Shown in pieces: positions 1 to 7,528 of a stretch of DNA of 51,615 nucleotides. Made by a program: the position numbers and the translations under genes. The DNA is from Spartobacteria bacterium (GTDB taxonomy: Bacteria; Verrucomicrobiota; Verrucomicrobiia; Chthoniobacterales; UBA6821). The DNA lies in NCBI GenBank assembly GCA_947487385.1, contig CANKWU010000012.1, positions 1 through 51,615 of the forward strand, given 5' to 3'. Each line of letters starts with the position of its first letter. Position 1 is the stretch's first letter. The notes under the pieces were generated by a model. It ran no database searches and was not told where the DNA came from. It saw nothing but the letters and a program-made list of their open reading frames with translations.

Positions 1-227
1 AGGCGTTCTCCGAAGGCGTTATAACTGTAGGTCGTTGTTTGTCCGGCAGCATCGGTAATGCTCAGGGGAAGATGCTGAGCATTGTAACTGGCTGCATAGA
101 GGGTCTTACCTCCTTGGGTGACATTCGTCAGATCCAGTCCATTGGTAGCGTAGAAAGCAACCCGACACGATGCGGCGGCCAGGCCGCATTCGTGTTGCTC
201 CTTCCGAGCGAAGACGGGGGTCTTTTT
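1..227 (-). pseudogene. Rhs/YD-repeat protein fragment (runs off left edge)
   Basis: Read on the minus strand, this stretch encodes YD-repeat sequence such as LYAASYNAQHLPLSITDAAG followed by QTTTYSYNAFGER, the pattern of the Rhs shell repeats. The frame is open to the left edge, so the rest lies outside the window. Going upstream, the repeat character stops near position 170 and the frame is closed by an in-frame TAG at 228-230, with no plausible start between. This is a piece of an Rhs protein whose N-terminal side has been lost. It lies on the same strand as the two Rhs C-terminal cassettes at 722-2843 and is probably part of the same array. Confidence 0.6.
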
Positions 228-350
228 CTAGTAGACTGAAACAAAAAATGACTGACACCTTTTCCATCTCACAAGGTGGACTTTCACCGGCACGCCGCGC
301 GTTGGAGTTTACGGGATTTTGCACGCATCCGCAGACTGACACCGGGCGGT

Positions 351-716
351 TTATCGGCCCGACTCTTTTCGCCTGTCCGCCAAAGAAATATCAGCGTCAC
401 TCACAATAAGCACATCATCGAAATCCATTCCATTAGTTACATATCCTAAGCTTTTTTTTAGAGTTCTAGATTTGAATTGGACGGCAATATCGTAGTGAGA
501 ATCTGATTTGACTTTGAAGTGAATAATTTGCACTTCATTTGGCTTAAGAGGATCGACGGCAAACTTCTGTCCGCAAACCTCCAGCGTCCCACCGAGAAAC
601 TCTTGATCACTCTGATTAGAAATCTGGACAGAGCCTTTCCGCGCGCCAAACATCGTCGCAATCGACACACTGACAACAACAATAAGGATGAAAAATATCC
701 AGAGACACTTTTTCAT
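351..716 (-). CDS. Small exported or membrane-anchored protein, candidate immunity protein for the Rhs tip at 722-1498
   Basis: The 121-residue product starts with a lysine pair and a strongly hydrophobic segment (about residues 4-22), so it is either exported or anchored by one N-terminal helix. The rest is polar and I do not recognise a family. It begins 5 nucleotides after the stop codon of the Rhs-tip gene on the same strand. That is the usual place for an immunity gene in Rhs and other polymorphic-toxin loci. The region is A/T-richer than the housekeeping genes nearby, as is common for toxin-immunity cassettes. The immunity role rests on position only. Confidence 0.5.
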   Translation of the reverse strand: MKKCLWIFFILIVVVSVSIATMFGARKGSVQISNQSDQEFLGGTLEVCGQKFAVDPLKPNEVQIIHFKVKSDSHYDIAVQFKSRTLKKSLGYVTNGMDFDDVLIVSDADISLADRRKESGR

Positions 717-721
717 TAGTA

Positions 722-1498
722 TCAGTAAGGCCCACCAACTCCTGTGGTTCCGGTTGGTGCAGTTCTCAAGTTATTTTGATTGATATTTCTTCCTTCGCGA
801 GAGGAGTTTCTACCTTCCTTATTATTGTTCAAGTCCATGACAGTCTCATCGAAAGGTGCTCTATTGAGCAGTCCCTCCAGTTCGTGCCCTGTGCCAACAA
901 GGTCAGAAAACCAGCCGCCAAGCTCGTCCGCCATTCTTTTGCTCCATTCTGCATGCCGATTGGCATCATCGCAGTCATTATGCCCATGGTGTTTAGCTTT
1001 TTCATCATTGGCAATTTCTTGAGCACGTCCAATCTTGGCTGGAATATCCCACCAGTCACTTGGAGATAATCCCAGCGGATCCCAAAGGTTGACGGGATTA
1101 TTGCCGACATACCCATACAAATTAATTCCCCCCTTAATTCCAATTGGATCTCTTGCTTGCCACCTTCCGATCACCGGATCGTAGCTGCGGTACCAGGTGA
1201 GGTTCAGCCCACTCCCCTGATGAGCGTAGTATCCGGCGTACTGGAATGATGGAATGACGCTTCCACTCACAGTAGCCACTCCATAAGGGTCGTAGATGGC
1301 CTCGGAGACGATCGACCCACTGGCATTGACCATCTCCCTCACGCTCCCAAGGTGATCTCTCAGGTAGAAGTAGTTCGTTCCTCCCTGCTGTTGACTCGCT
1401 CGCGCCCGCTCGGCTCGCCCATCGCCCTTACTCAGGGCTGCCTCCGGCAGTCTATCTCTACCTGCCGAATCGTACGCAAAGACGTTGTTGGTGAGCAT
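722..1498 (-). CDS. Orphan Rhs C-terminal cassette with variable tip 1 (RHAEW / DLNNN-type domain)
   Basis: Residues about 40-145 are the conserved end of an Rhs core, with motifs YLRDHLGSVREM, YDPVIGRWQARDPIG and INLYGYVGNNPVNLWDPLGL, the last being the normal junction before the toxin tip. The tip (about residues 146-258) contains NDCDDANRHAEWSKRM, GTGHELEG and VMDLNNNKEGR. This resembles a family with a conserved RHAxW and a later MDLxNN motif found at the ends of wall-associated and Rhs-like proteins (I believe DUF6973, from memory). The large N-terminal Rhs shell is absent: the frame is closed a few codons upstream of the Met. It is therefore a displaced cassette that may serve as a recombination donor. 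The core part is nearly identical in DNA to the cassette at 2446-2843. Confidence 0.7.
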   Translation of the reverse strand: MLTNNVFAYDSAGRDRLPEAALSKGDGRAERARASQQQGGTNYFYLRDHLGSVREMVNASGSIVSEAIYDPYGVATVSGSVIPSFQYAGYYAHQGSGLNLTWYRSYDPVIGRWQARDPIGIKGGINLYGYVGNNPVNLWDPLGLSPSDWWDIPAKIGRAQEIANDEKAKHHGHNDCDDANRHAEWSKRMADELGGWFSDLVGTGHELEGLLNRAPFDETVMDLNNNKEGRNSSREGRNINQNNLRTAPTGTTGVGGPY

Positions 1499-1590
1499 GG
1501 CCGCAAAAAGATTTAAATCTGGAAATCAAGAACTCAGGAAGAGAAAAGCAAAAATGAAAAATGTCAATATGCAAGGACTGATCCCTTTTT
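1101..1590. repeat. Copy A of a ~490-bp direct repeat (Rhs core tail plus transposase-like 5' end)
   Basis: This block matches 2446-2935 along its whole length with scattered substitutions. It covers the Rhs core end and start codon region, then continues about 90 bases beyond the Rhs Met into sequence that reads as the start of a transposase-like frame on the plus strand. The match ends near 1590, where copy A turns into A/T-rich sequence next to the gene at 1601-2026. The repeat is the constant part of each toxin cassette. Confidence 0.85.
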
Positions 1591-1600
1591 ATATTTAGCT

Positions 1601-2026
1601 TCAATTAATATCTAAATATTTTAGGGATTTTAAAATCATTAAACATAGGGATTTAGCTTTGGGATCCTGATTAGACATCGCATATTTTTTTATTTTTTGT
1701 AACCGCTTTACTGGAACAGTTTCATCAATATGGCGAATAACAAACGCCTGAAAACTCGGATCACTCTTACTAAGTTCAATTAGTTGATTAATATTCATCC
1801 ACTTATTAGCGAGAAGTAATGACGTTGATTCGCTAAATCCCTCGGCTATTCCACCATCATCATAATTGTGATATTTTAAGTAAGCAGAATACAATTCCTT
1901 CCAAGAATGAAGGGAACCGGCTATCTTATCTGCCTCTTTAAGCTCATCTATATTGTATGTCATTGCATTCGTAGAGGAAATTATTGCAACAACAACTAAT
2001 GCACGTAATATTATAATAATATTCAA
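1601..2026 (-). CDS. Exported candidate immunity protein for the L,D-transpeptidase-like Rhs tip
   Basis: The 141-residue product has a short signal peptide (about residues 1-21, ending SSTNA) and a helical, lysine-rich body. Motifs visible are SWKELYSAYLKYHNYDDGGI, EGFSES and FQAFVIRHIDETV. From memory this layout, with EG[FY]S followed by a W-containing segment and FVxRHID, recurs in small periplasmic proteins next to cell-wall-targeting effectors of the Tldi type. It starts 25 nucleotides after the stop of the toxin-tip gene, on the same strand. A periplasmic location fits protection against a peptidoglycan-acting toxin. The immunity function is inferred, and the family assignment is tentative. 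Confidence 0.55.
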   Translation of the reverse strand: MNIIIILRALVVVAIISSTNAMTYNIDELKEADKIAGSLHSWKELYSAYLKYHNYDDGGIAEGFSESTSLLLANKWMNINQLIELSKSDPSFQAFVIRHIDETVPVKRLQKIKKYAMSNQDPKAKSLCLMILKSLKYLDIN

Positions 2027-2051
2027 ATTCTTATTTATATGAGTATTTAGA

Positions 2052-2843
2052 CTAATGAATTAAAATTTTTTTAATCGGATCTATCGAATTCAGTGTGCGC
2101 AGATAGCTGGTTGCTGTATCTGTGGTGCGTACGCATCCAAGAGTCTTTGATTGGGGGCAAGCCCGACCAGAATGAACTCCTATACCTGGACGATCAGGAA
2201 CATCAAAAACGAAAATGCCATTTAATCCGTAGGGCCCTGTCGCTCCAGATTCAGGGTGTCTATTGTAGTATGCATACGGATATGTACCGTTTGGCCATGG
2301 TCCTTTACATGTTGAAGTAGTATTATTGGCTGCTGGAAATGAAACTAATATATTACCTGAGTTATCCCTAATTGTAAGAGTTGAGTTGCCACGGTCAAAA
2401 TCCAGGGAAGATAGACCTAAAAGATCTACGGCATCAATAGGTTTATTCCCAACATACCCGTACAGATTAATGCCCCCATCCTCCCCTATCGGATCTCTGG
2501 ATTGCCATCTTCCGATCACAGGGTCATAGGCACGGTACCAGGTCAAATTGAGCCCACTCCCCTGATGGGCGTAGTATCCGGCGTACTGAAAGGTGGGTGT
2601 TACACTCCCTTTCACAGTAGCCACTCCGTAGGGGTCATAGGTCGCCTCGGCCACGATCGACCCACTGGCATTGACCATCTCCCTCACGCTCCCAAGATGA
2701 TCTCTCAGGTAGAAGTAGTTGGTCCCATTCTGCTGTTGACTCGCTCGCGCCCACTCGGCTCGCCCATCGCCCTTACTCAGGGCTGCCTCCGTCAGTCTAT
2801 CTCTACCTGCCGAATCGTACGCAAAGACGTTGTTGGTGAGCAT
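2052..2843 (-). CDS. Orphan Rhs C-terminal cassette with variable tip 2 (L,D-transpeptidase/Tlde1-like toxin)
   Basis: Residues about 40-143 repeat the Rhs core end seen in the first cassette (YLRDHLGSVREM, GRWQSRDPIGEDGGINLYGY). The tip (about 144-263) is different. It has GPWPNGTYPY, GPYGLNG, then GIGVHSGRA and TLGCVRTTD. A His followed by [ST]xGCx[RN] is the catalytic pattern of YkuD-type L,D-transpeptidases and of the Tlde1/DUF2778 effectors that attack peptidoglycan cross-links and stem peptides. The Cys in TLGCVR would be the nucleophile and the His in VHSGR its partner. The N-terminal Rhs shell is missing, with an in-frame TGA 10 codons upstream. The following gene encodes an exported candidate immunity protein. 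Confidence 0.7.
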   Translation of the reverse strand: MLTNNVFAYDSAGRDRLTEAALSKGDGRAEWARASQQQNGTNYFYLRDHLGSVREMVNASGSIVAEATYDPYGVATVKGSVTPTFQYAGYYAHQGSGLNLTWYRAYDPVIGRWQSRDPIGEDGGINLYGYVGNKPIDAVDLLGLSSLDFDRGNSTLTIRDNSGNILVSFPAANNTTSTCKGPWPNGTYPYAYYNRHPESGATGPYGLNGIFVFDVPDRPGIGVHSGRACPQSKTLGCVRTTDTATSYLRTLNSIDPIKKILIH

Positions 2844-2935
2844 GGCCGCAAAAAGATTTAAATCTGGAAATCAAAAACTCAGGAAGAGAAAAGCAGAGAT
2901 GGAAAATGTCGATAGGCAAGGACTGACCCCTTTAC
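2446..2935. repeat. Copy B of the ~490-bp direct repeat
   Basis: This is the partner of 1101-1590. The two copies are longest-identical around the segments encoding the HLGSVREM motif and around the shared start-codon region. In copy B the plus-strand transposase-like frame continues past the end of the repeat to about 3030, so copy B keeps the original junction and copy A the recombined one. Confidence 0.85.
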
Positions 2936-3081
2936 TGGAGTTATTGCTTGGGGAATACAAGCGGAGTCGGATGAGTGGGATGGCATTTGCCAATCAGCAT
3001 GGGATCAAGTGCACGACTCTCACCGCTTTGGGGCTACCTTCGGTAGTCTATCCCAGCCTCTCCCGAGGCTCGGTATTTTGA
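2842..3081 (+). pseudogene. Transposase-like N-terminal fragment
   Basis: A plus-strand frame starting at 2842 encodes a basic segment (KRFKSGNQKLRKRKAEM) and then LLLGEYKRSRMSGMAFANQH followed by GIKCTTL. This resembles the N-terminal helix-turn-helix of IS66- or IS3-associated proteins, where an S-x-[ML]-S-x-x-x-F segment is followed by H-G-[IV]. The rest of the expected protein is absent: after about residue 65 the frame runs into sequence overlapping the end of the methyltransferase gene on the other strand. The same 5' end is present, but cut earlier, in copy A of the repeat. A remnant is more likely than a working gene. Confidence 0.35.
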
Positions 3082-4241
3082 GTTCCAGATGAATCATTCA
3101 GAACCCCGACCCCTGGGCGCTGATACTTGAAGCATGTTAGGGGAGGCTCTATGGGAAAGCCTTTCCCCAGGGCAATCGCCTTGAACTGGATCCCCATGGA
3201 TCCGGGGTTGAGGAGAGTTTGAAGGGCGCTGAGATCCTTTTTTACAGCATCACCTTGATCTGTAAAATCGCCGAGTGAACGTAACCATGGTTCAGCTGCC
3301 CCGACAAGGAAGTGGTGCTGGTCACAATAGCCCAGGATTTCGAATCCGACCTGCCGTGCCGATCGGGCTAGAGTGGTAAAATCGACCTGAGCGGTGATGT
3401 CGCGGAGACCCGGTTCGGGGAGTGGGTCGTTGAACCGCTCGTGTTTTTGGAATGCAAGCAAGGTGCCATCGGCACGGTGGGGTGCGTAGCGATCCTCTCC
3501 CGCTTGTCCGTAGTCGACCGTGAGGATGATGCCTTGATCTAACTTGGCATGGAGGGTCGAGAGCCATGGTTTGATGGGCCGGTTGACCTCGATGCGAAAC
3601 CCCTTGCGAAGATGAGTGGGAAGATTGGCTGCGGCTGTCTGGAGATCAGGTTCCTGGATCGGTCGTGTGATCCAGCCTAGGCTTTTGTCGTGGTATGCCA
3701 CGCACTCCTCCTCCCATGCGGTTCCGTTCCAGCGCACGGAATCCACTGGAAAGGCATCCAATAACTCATTGGAGAGGTGGATGCCCGTGAACTCGGATAA
3801 CTCCTCTAAGGAGTCAACCCATGTGACGTGTGTGAATCCCTCCAGTTTTTGTTTCTGGCGATTCCTATTCACGGGAAAAGGCTCCACGATGATGAATCGA
3901 ACTGCTTGGTTGAATGAGTCTTCAACTCCCATGATCGCCCCGAGAATGTCGGATGCCATGCTTCCGTCATTTGCTCCCTGCTCGACGATTGTGAATTCAG
4001 CCGGATTTCCCAAGCGCTCCCAGACATCTCGACAGACTGAGGCGAGGAGCTTCCCATAGATGCTGCCCAAGCTGACGCTGGTGAAAAAGTCTCCCTCCTT
4101 GCCGACCCGTGCTCTTCCCGAGGCATAGTAGCCGTGGATCGGATGATAGAGGGCCAGATTCATGAACTGGCGAAATGGAATGGCTCCCCCAGCCGCGGTG
4201 ATTTCTTTGAGAATCTCGGGGTGAAGATCTATCGATGCCAT
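3048..4241 (-). CDS. MidA/NDUFAF7-type class I methyltransferase (DUF185)
   Basis: The 397-residue product has the family's opening features: FRQFMNLALYHPIHGYYASG, then a GDFFTS-type segment and a SAM-binding strand-loop IVEQGANDGSMASDIL (about residues 85-100). LSNELLDAFPVDSVRW and ILTVDYGQAGEDRY, also visible, are typical of the family. Relatives methylate a protein arginine in mitochondrial complex I; the bacterial substrate is not settled. The ATG at 4239-4241 is preceded by AAAAGGG, a plausible ribosome binding site. The last ~15 residues (after GVGVL) look unrelated to the family and are encoded by a hairpin-containing stretch bordering the Rhs/transposase debris, so the natural C-terminus may have been altered there. 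Confidence 0.85.
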   Translation of the reverse strand: MASIDLHPEILKEITAAGGAIPFRQFMNLALYHPIHGYYASGRARVGKEGDFFTSVSLGSIYGKLLASVCRDVWERLGNPAEFTIVEQGANDGSMASDILGAIMGVEDSFNQAVRFIIVEPFPVNRNRQKQKLEGFTHVTWVDSLEELSEFTGIHLSNELLDAFPVDSVRWNGTAWEEECVAYHDKSLGWITRPIQEPDLQTAAANLPTHLRKGFRIEVNRPIKPWLSTLHAKLDQGIILTVDYGQAGEDRYAPHRADGTLLAFQKHERFNDPLPEPGLRDITAQVDFTTLARSARQVGFEILGYCDQHHFLVGAAEPWLRSLGDFTDQGDAVKKDLSALQTLLNPGSMGIQFKAIALGKGFPIEPPLTCFKYQRPGVGVLNDSSGTQNTEPRERLG

Positions 4242-4294
4242 GTTTCCCTTTTGACCTAACAGTCCAAAAGTCTTCAGCCTAAAAAACCTAAAAC

Positions 4295-5890
4295 TTACTG
4301 CCCTCGCGTGATTTCGCGGGCATAGATGTTAACTTGACCGTCATCCCCGCGTTTCACCGAGGTGATCTGGAAAGGACGCTGGCTGTCCCTGGAAATCACA
4401 TTGCCCTCAGGCGGAGGGGTTGCTCCTGAAGGGAAATCCACGATCACGCGCACCTTCCCATTGGGCCCTAGAGGCATTCCGGCAATTGCTCCCTGCGGTC
4501 GGAATACGGCACGTCCATTGCCCGAGGCCGTTACAGTGAAGCGTCCCTGAAGATAATGGCGTTCACCGCCGATCCCCCGGGTAGCCATCTCTTGAGCCTC
4601 GGAGGACTCGACCAGGCGACCACGAGGCATTTTTCCCGGCTCGTAGACGGGCCATATTTCCGAAGGAGTAGCGGCAACGGGTTGGTTGGTCGCTATCATT
4701 GTGACTGCGTTGGTGGCTGTGGGCGATGGGCTCAGCTTGGGAGTAGGAGAGGGGGTAGTGGTTGCTTCTGGAGTCGGCAAGGGAGTCGGGGTGCTGATTG
4801 GAGTGGGGACGGGGATCGGCGTTGACGTGACGATGGGCAGTGGAGTCCCCACGGGAATCGCCCGAGGAATAGCCGGTGTGTTTTCATTCCCGATCGGTGT
4901 ATTCACGGGAATCGCGGGCAACACCGTCGGTTCATGAACGGGAATTGCCTGGGCTACCGGAAGAGAGGCCGTTTCCAGGCGTCGGGTTTGCTCGACGGCT
5001 ATGGCTTTCTCGACTCGAGGTTCAGGACTGGGGGTCGCCATTTCCTCGGCGATTCTGCTCAGGCCACCGGAAGTCTTTTCCGATTTGGATTCCGAATTCT
5101 TCCCTGGGATGATCTTGCCACCGGTGAGTTTGGCGATGTCCTCCGGGGAGATAATCGGCAGTCCTGCCTCCAGATTCAGTCCCTCGGGCGGTTCCAGGGA
5201 GAAGCTGGTCTCACCCTTGGCTGCGCCGTAGGTGCCGTAGAGAAGGGGCATCGTGGTAAGTAGAATTTTATTTTCCGAAAGCCGCTCGATATGAACCACA
5301 GCCGAGAGGTCGAGAGGCTTTTCAAGTTTTATCTGTTGTCCTGTTACCAGGGATCGCTTGAGTCTAGGGAGATCTTTTTCCAGGGCTGTGAAGGGTTGCT
5401 CCAGAAGCACCTCGGGCTGTTCCACAGCCTGTAGTAGGGCTACCAATCCTGGTTTGCAGAACGTCTCTTCGCTCAAGGGTAGGGTTCCGAGCACCCGGTA
5501 GGTGCCGACGGCATAGGGAACCAGTTCGCGAACTTGGTGGTAATTGCGGATGAAGTGGCGCAGCAGGCTCGAATTTGCCCTGCGGATTTCGGAGGTGGTC
5601 ATCGATCCGAATCTCTCGAGGAGCTGGCCTGGCTTCAGGAATTCCCCACGTGGAGCCCCTGTGATCTCAAATCTGACGGGAGGCTCGATCTTGTGCATCC
5701 TGAGGAGCAGGCGGTAGTTGGCGGCTTTTTCGGGGTTGGCGAAAATGTAGTAGCTTCCCATCCAGCAGAGAAAGACGAAGCCCAGCAGAAGGAAGATAAA
5801 GACGGTCCATCCGAAGAGGCCGTCCTTGGTGCCGGCTCCCCTGCGGTGTCCCGAGCCTCCTTGATATCCGTAATAGCTCTTGCCTGACAT
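4295..5890 (-). CDS. Single-pass membrane protein with Pro/Thr-rich linker, function unknown
   Basis: The start chosen is the ATG at 5888-5890 (protein begins MSGKSYYGYQGG), which has AAGGG just upstream; a longer frame exists but has no better start. The 531-residue product has a glycine/tyrosine-rich cytoplasmic tip, one transmembrane helix (about residues 28-50), then a folded region to about residue 260. A long Pro/Thr/Ser-rich low-complexity segment follows, with repeated AIPV and PTPI units (about 300-400). The C-terminal ~110 residues look globular again (GRFTVTASGNGRAVFRPQG). I do not recognise a family; the form suggests a protein spanning or approaching the cell wall. It lies downstream of the iscA-like gene on the same strand, 76 bases away. 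Confidence 0.7.
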   Translation of the reverse strand: MSGKSYYGYQGGSGHRRGAGTKDGLFGWTVFIFLLLGFVFLCWMGSYYIFANPEKAANYRLLLRMHKIEPPVRFEITGAPRGEFLKPGQLLERFGSMTTSEIRRANSSLLRHFIRNYHQVRELVPYAVGTYRVLGTLPLSEETFCKPGLVALLQAVEQPEVLLEQPFTALEKDLPRLKRSLVTGQQIKLEKPLDLSAVVHIERLSENKILLTTMPLLYGTYGAAKGETSFSLEPPEGLNLEAGLPIISPEDIAKLTGGKIIPGKNSESKSEKTSGGLSRIAEEMATPSPEPRVEKAIAVEQTRRLETASLPVAQAIPVHEPTVLPAIPVNTPIGNENTPAIPRAIPVGTPLPIVTSTPIPVPTPISTPTPLPTPEATTTPSPTPKLSPSPTATNAVTMIATNQPVAATPSEIWPVYEPGKMPRGRLVESSEAQEMATRGIGGERHYLQGRFTVTASGNGRAVFRPQGAIAGMPLGPNGKVRVIVDFPSGATPPPEGNVISRDSQRPFQITSVKRGDDGQVNIYAREITRGQ

Positions 5891-5966
5891 GAATCCCTTA
5901 AGAAGAGCGAGGTGCTCGATTGGTGGCAACCGAAAACAAGGAAAATCCCTACTTATCTTGAATACC

Positions 5967-6302
5967 CTAAGGAAGCTTTTCTTCCGGTGCTGGCTCGAAC
6001 GATGTGCCGCAGCCGCAACTCCGCGAAGCAAGGGGATTGATTATCCGGAACCCGGCGCCTGTGAGTTCGTCGACATAGTCGATCGTGCAGCCATCAAGGT
6101 GCCCGCTACTCTCCGGATCGATGGCCACGACGGCGCCTTCCCTTTCCGTGACAACGTCTCCAGGCAGCGGTCCCCCCAGACTCATGGCATATTGCAGGCC
6201 GGCGCATCCCCCTTTTTCCACAGCAAGCCTTAGTCCTAGGGAACCGTTTTGGGAAGCAAGCTCCCTGAGATGTTTCGCCGCTGACTCCGTGATCTGGATC
6301 AT
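5967..6302 (-). CDS. IscA/ErpA/HesB-family iron-sulfur carrier
   Basis: The 111-residue product has the A-type carrier pattern. MIQITESAAKHLREL leads into GLRLAVEKGGCAGLQYAMSL with the first conserved Cys, and SCGCGTSF near the C-terminus gives the CxC pair. These three cysteines bind the Fe-S cluster or iron before delivery to target apoproteins in the cytoplasm. The length is normal for the family. No other Isc or Suf genes are nearby, so the subtype (IscA, ErpA or SufA) cannot be decided here. It is transcribed away from purS, with about 155 bases of shared upstream region. Confidence 0.9.
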   Translation of the reverse strand: MIQITESAAKHLRELASQNGSLGLRLAVEKGGCAGLQYAMSLGGPLPGDVVTEREGAVVAIDPESSGHLDGCTIDYVDELTGAGFRIINPLASRSCGCGTSFEPAPEEKLP

Positions 6303-6459
6303 ACACTACTTTTCTGGATGCATCACTTGAAGTCAACCGGAGTCATTAAAAGTAATTAAAGGTTTTCTGAGAACCCTTTCGACTGGCGCGTTCCAAAAAT
6401 AGAGCTTTTTTCCATTTTGGCTTGTCCGCTTAGCCGGTTGGCCCGATTTTCTTTACCTC

Positions 6460-6690
6460 ATGAAAGCCGTCGTCACCGTCATGCCTAAACCCGCCATCCT
6501 TGATCCTGCCGGAGTCGCCACCGGCCATGCTATGGAGCACCTAGGTCTCAAGGGAGTCCGCTCTGTCCGTATCGGCAAGTCAATCGAGATCGAGGTCGAC
6601 AATGCCGATGAGAAGCAGTTGCACGAGATCTGCCACGACCTCCTCTCCAATCCCGTGGTCGAGGATTACACACTCGAGATTCTCTCCTGA
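6460..6690 (+). CDS. purS: Phosphoribosylformylglycinamidine synthase subunit PurS
   Basis: This 76-residue protein is the small structural subunit of the three-part FGAM synthase. Its pattern is [20 protein letters not shown] followed by [14 protein letters not shown]. PurS bridges PurQ (glutaminase) and PurL (synthetase) and is needed for ammonia transfer in step 4 of purine synthesis. It is followed at once by purQ and then purL on the same strand. No Shine-Dalgarno sequence is visible before the ATG; the leader is pyrimidine-rich (GATTTTCTTTACCTC). Confidence 0.95.
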   Translation: MKAVVTVMPKPAILDPAGVATGHAMEHLGLKGVRSVRIGKSIEIEVDNADEKQLHEICHDLLSNPVVEDYTLEILS

Positions 6691-6704
6691 AGATGGCGCC
6701 TATC

Positions 6705-7409
6705 ATGAAGGTTGCCGTCATCCAGTTTCCCGGTTCGAACTGCGACACCGACTGTCAGGCCGCGGTTGATTCCTTCCCCGGCATTCAGTCCGAAATCGTC
6801 TGGCACAAGGAGACCTCCTTGGCCGGCTACGACGCCGTGGTTCTCCCCGGTGGCTTCTCCTACGGCGACTACCTCCGCTGCGGATCGATCGCACGGTTCT
6901 CCCCGATCATGGCAGCCGTTCGCGCTGCGGCAGATTCTGGCGTCCTGGTGCTCGGCATCTGCAACGGATTCCAGATCCTCTGCGAGGCGGGGCTTCTGCC
7001 CGGGACCCTCCTGCGCAATAACGGACTTCTCTTCCGCTGCGAGCGTCTACACCTCCGCGTGGAGAGTAACAACTCACCCTTCACCTCCGTGCTGCATCAG
7101 GGACAAGTCCTCGACATTCCGATCGCCCATGGTGAGGGAAATTACTTTGCCGATGCTGAGACCTTGAAGGCGCTTCATGCGAACAGCCAGATTCTTGTCC
7201 GCTATTGCGATGCTTCGGGGAATGTCTCTTCGGAGGCCAATCCGAATGGTTCGCTGGAGAATATCGCGGGCATCTGTAGCCATGGCCGGAATGTTTTCGG
7301 CCTCATGCCCCATCCGGAGCGCGTCTGCGATCCGCTCCTTGGGGGAACCGATGGCCGTGGCATCTTCCAGTCGATGCTCGAGGCGGTGGCTAAGGCCAAG
7401 GTAAAATGA
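6705..7409 (+). CDS. purQ: Phosphoribosylformylglycinamidine synthase subunit PurQ
   Basis: A class I glutamine amidotransferase of about 234 residues. It frees ammonia from glutamine for PurL. Family marks are [12 protein letters not shown] at the start, [12 protein letters not shown], the nucleophile elbow GICNGFQIL with its catalytic Cys, and a C-terminal LMPHPER carrying the His and Glu of the triad. I chose the ATG at 6705 because the protein then begins [11 protein letters not shown] as in most relatives; an in-frame ATG at 6693 adds four residues. The gene starts 14 bases after the purS stop, so the two are probably co-transcribed. Confidence 0.95.
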   Translation: MKVAVIQFPGSNCDTDCQAAVDSFPGIQSEIVWHKETSLAGYDAVVLPGGFSYGDYLRCGSIARFSPIMAAVRAAADSGVLVLGICNGFQILCEAGLLPGTLLRNNGLLFRCERLHLRVESNNSPFTSVLHQGQVLDIPIAHGEGNYFADAETLKALHANSQILVRYCDASGNVSSEANPNGSLENIAGICSHGRNVFGLMPHPERVCDPLLGGTDGRGIFQSMLEAVAKAKVK

Positions 7410-7528
7410 AGAAATAAAAAAGGCAGTGCCGTAGTCTTCTTCTCAATCACATCTTTTAATTTTCTAATTTTCTATCTTTTTAAGCCTTTCCACCTGCGAC
7501 GACTTTCCGCCCTAACAGCCTTCCATTC

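Noticed and set aside
3034-3070. Two small hairpins (CTACC-TTC-GGTAG and AGCCTC-TCCC-GAGGCT) as a terminator of the MidA-type gene
   Set aside because: The second overlaps the coding end and no T-run follows on the minus strand, so termination is not supported.
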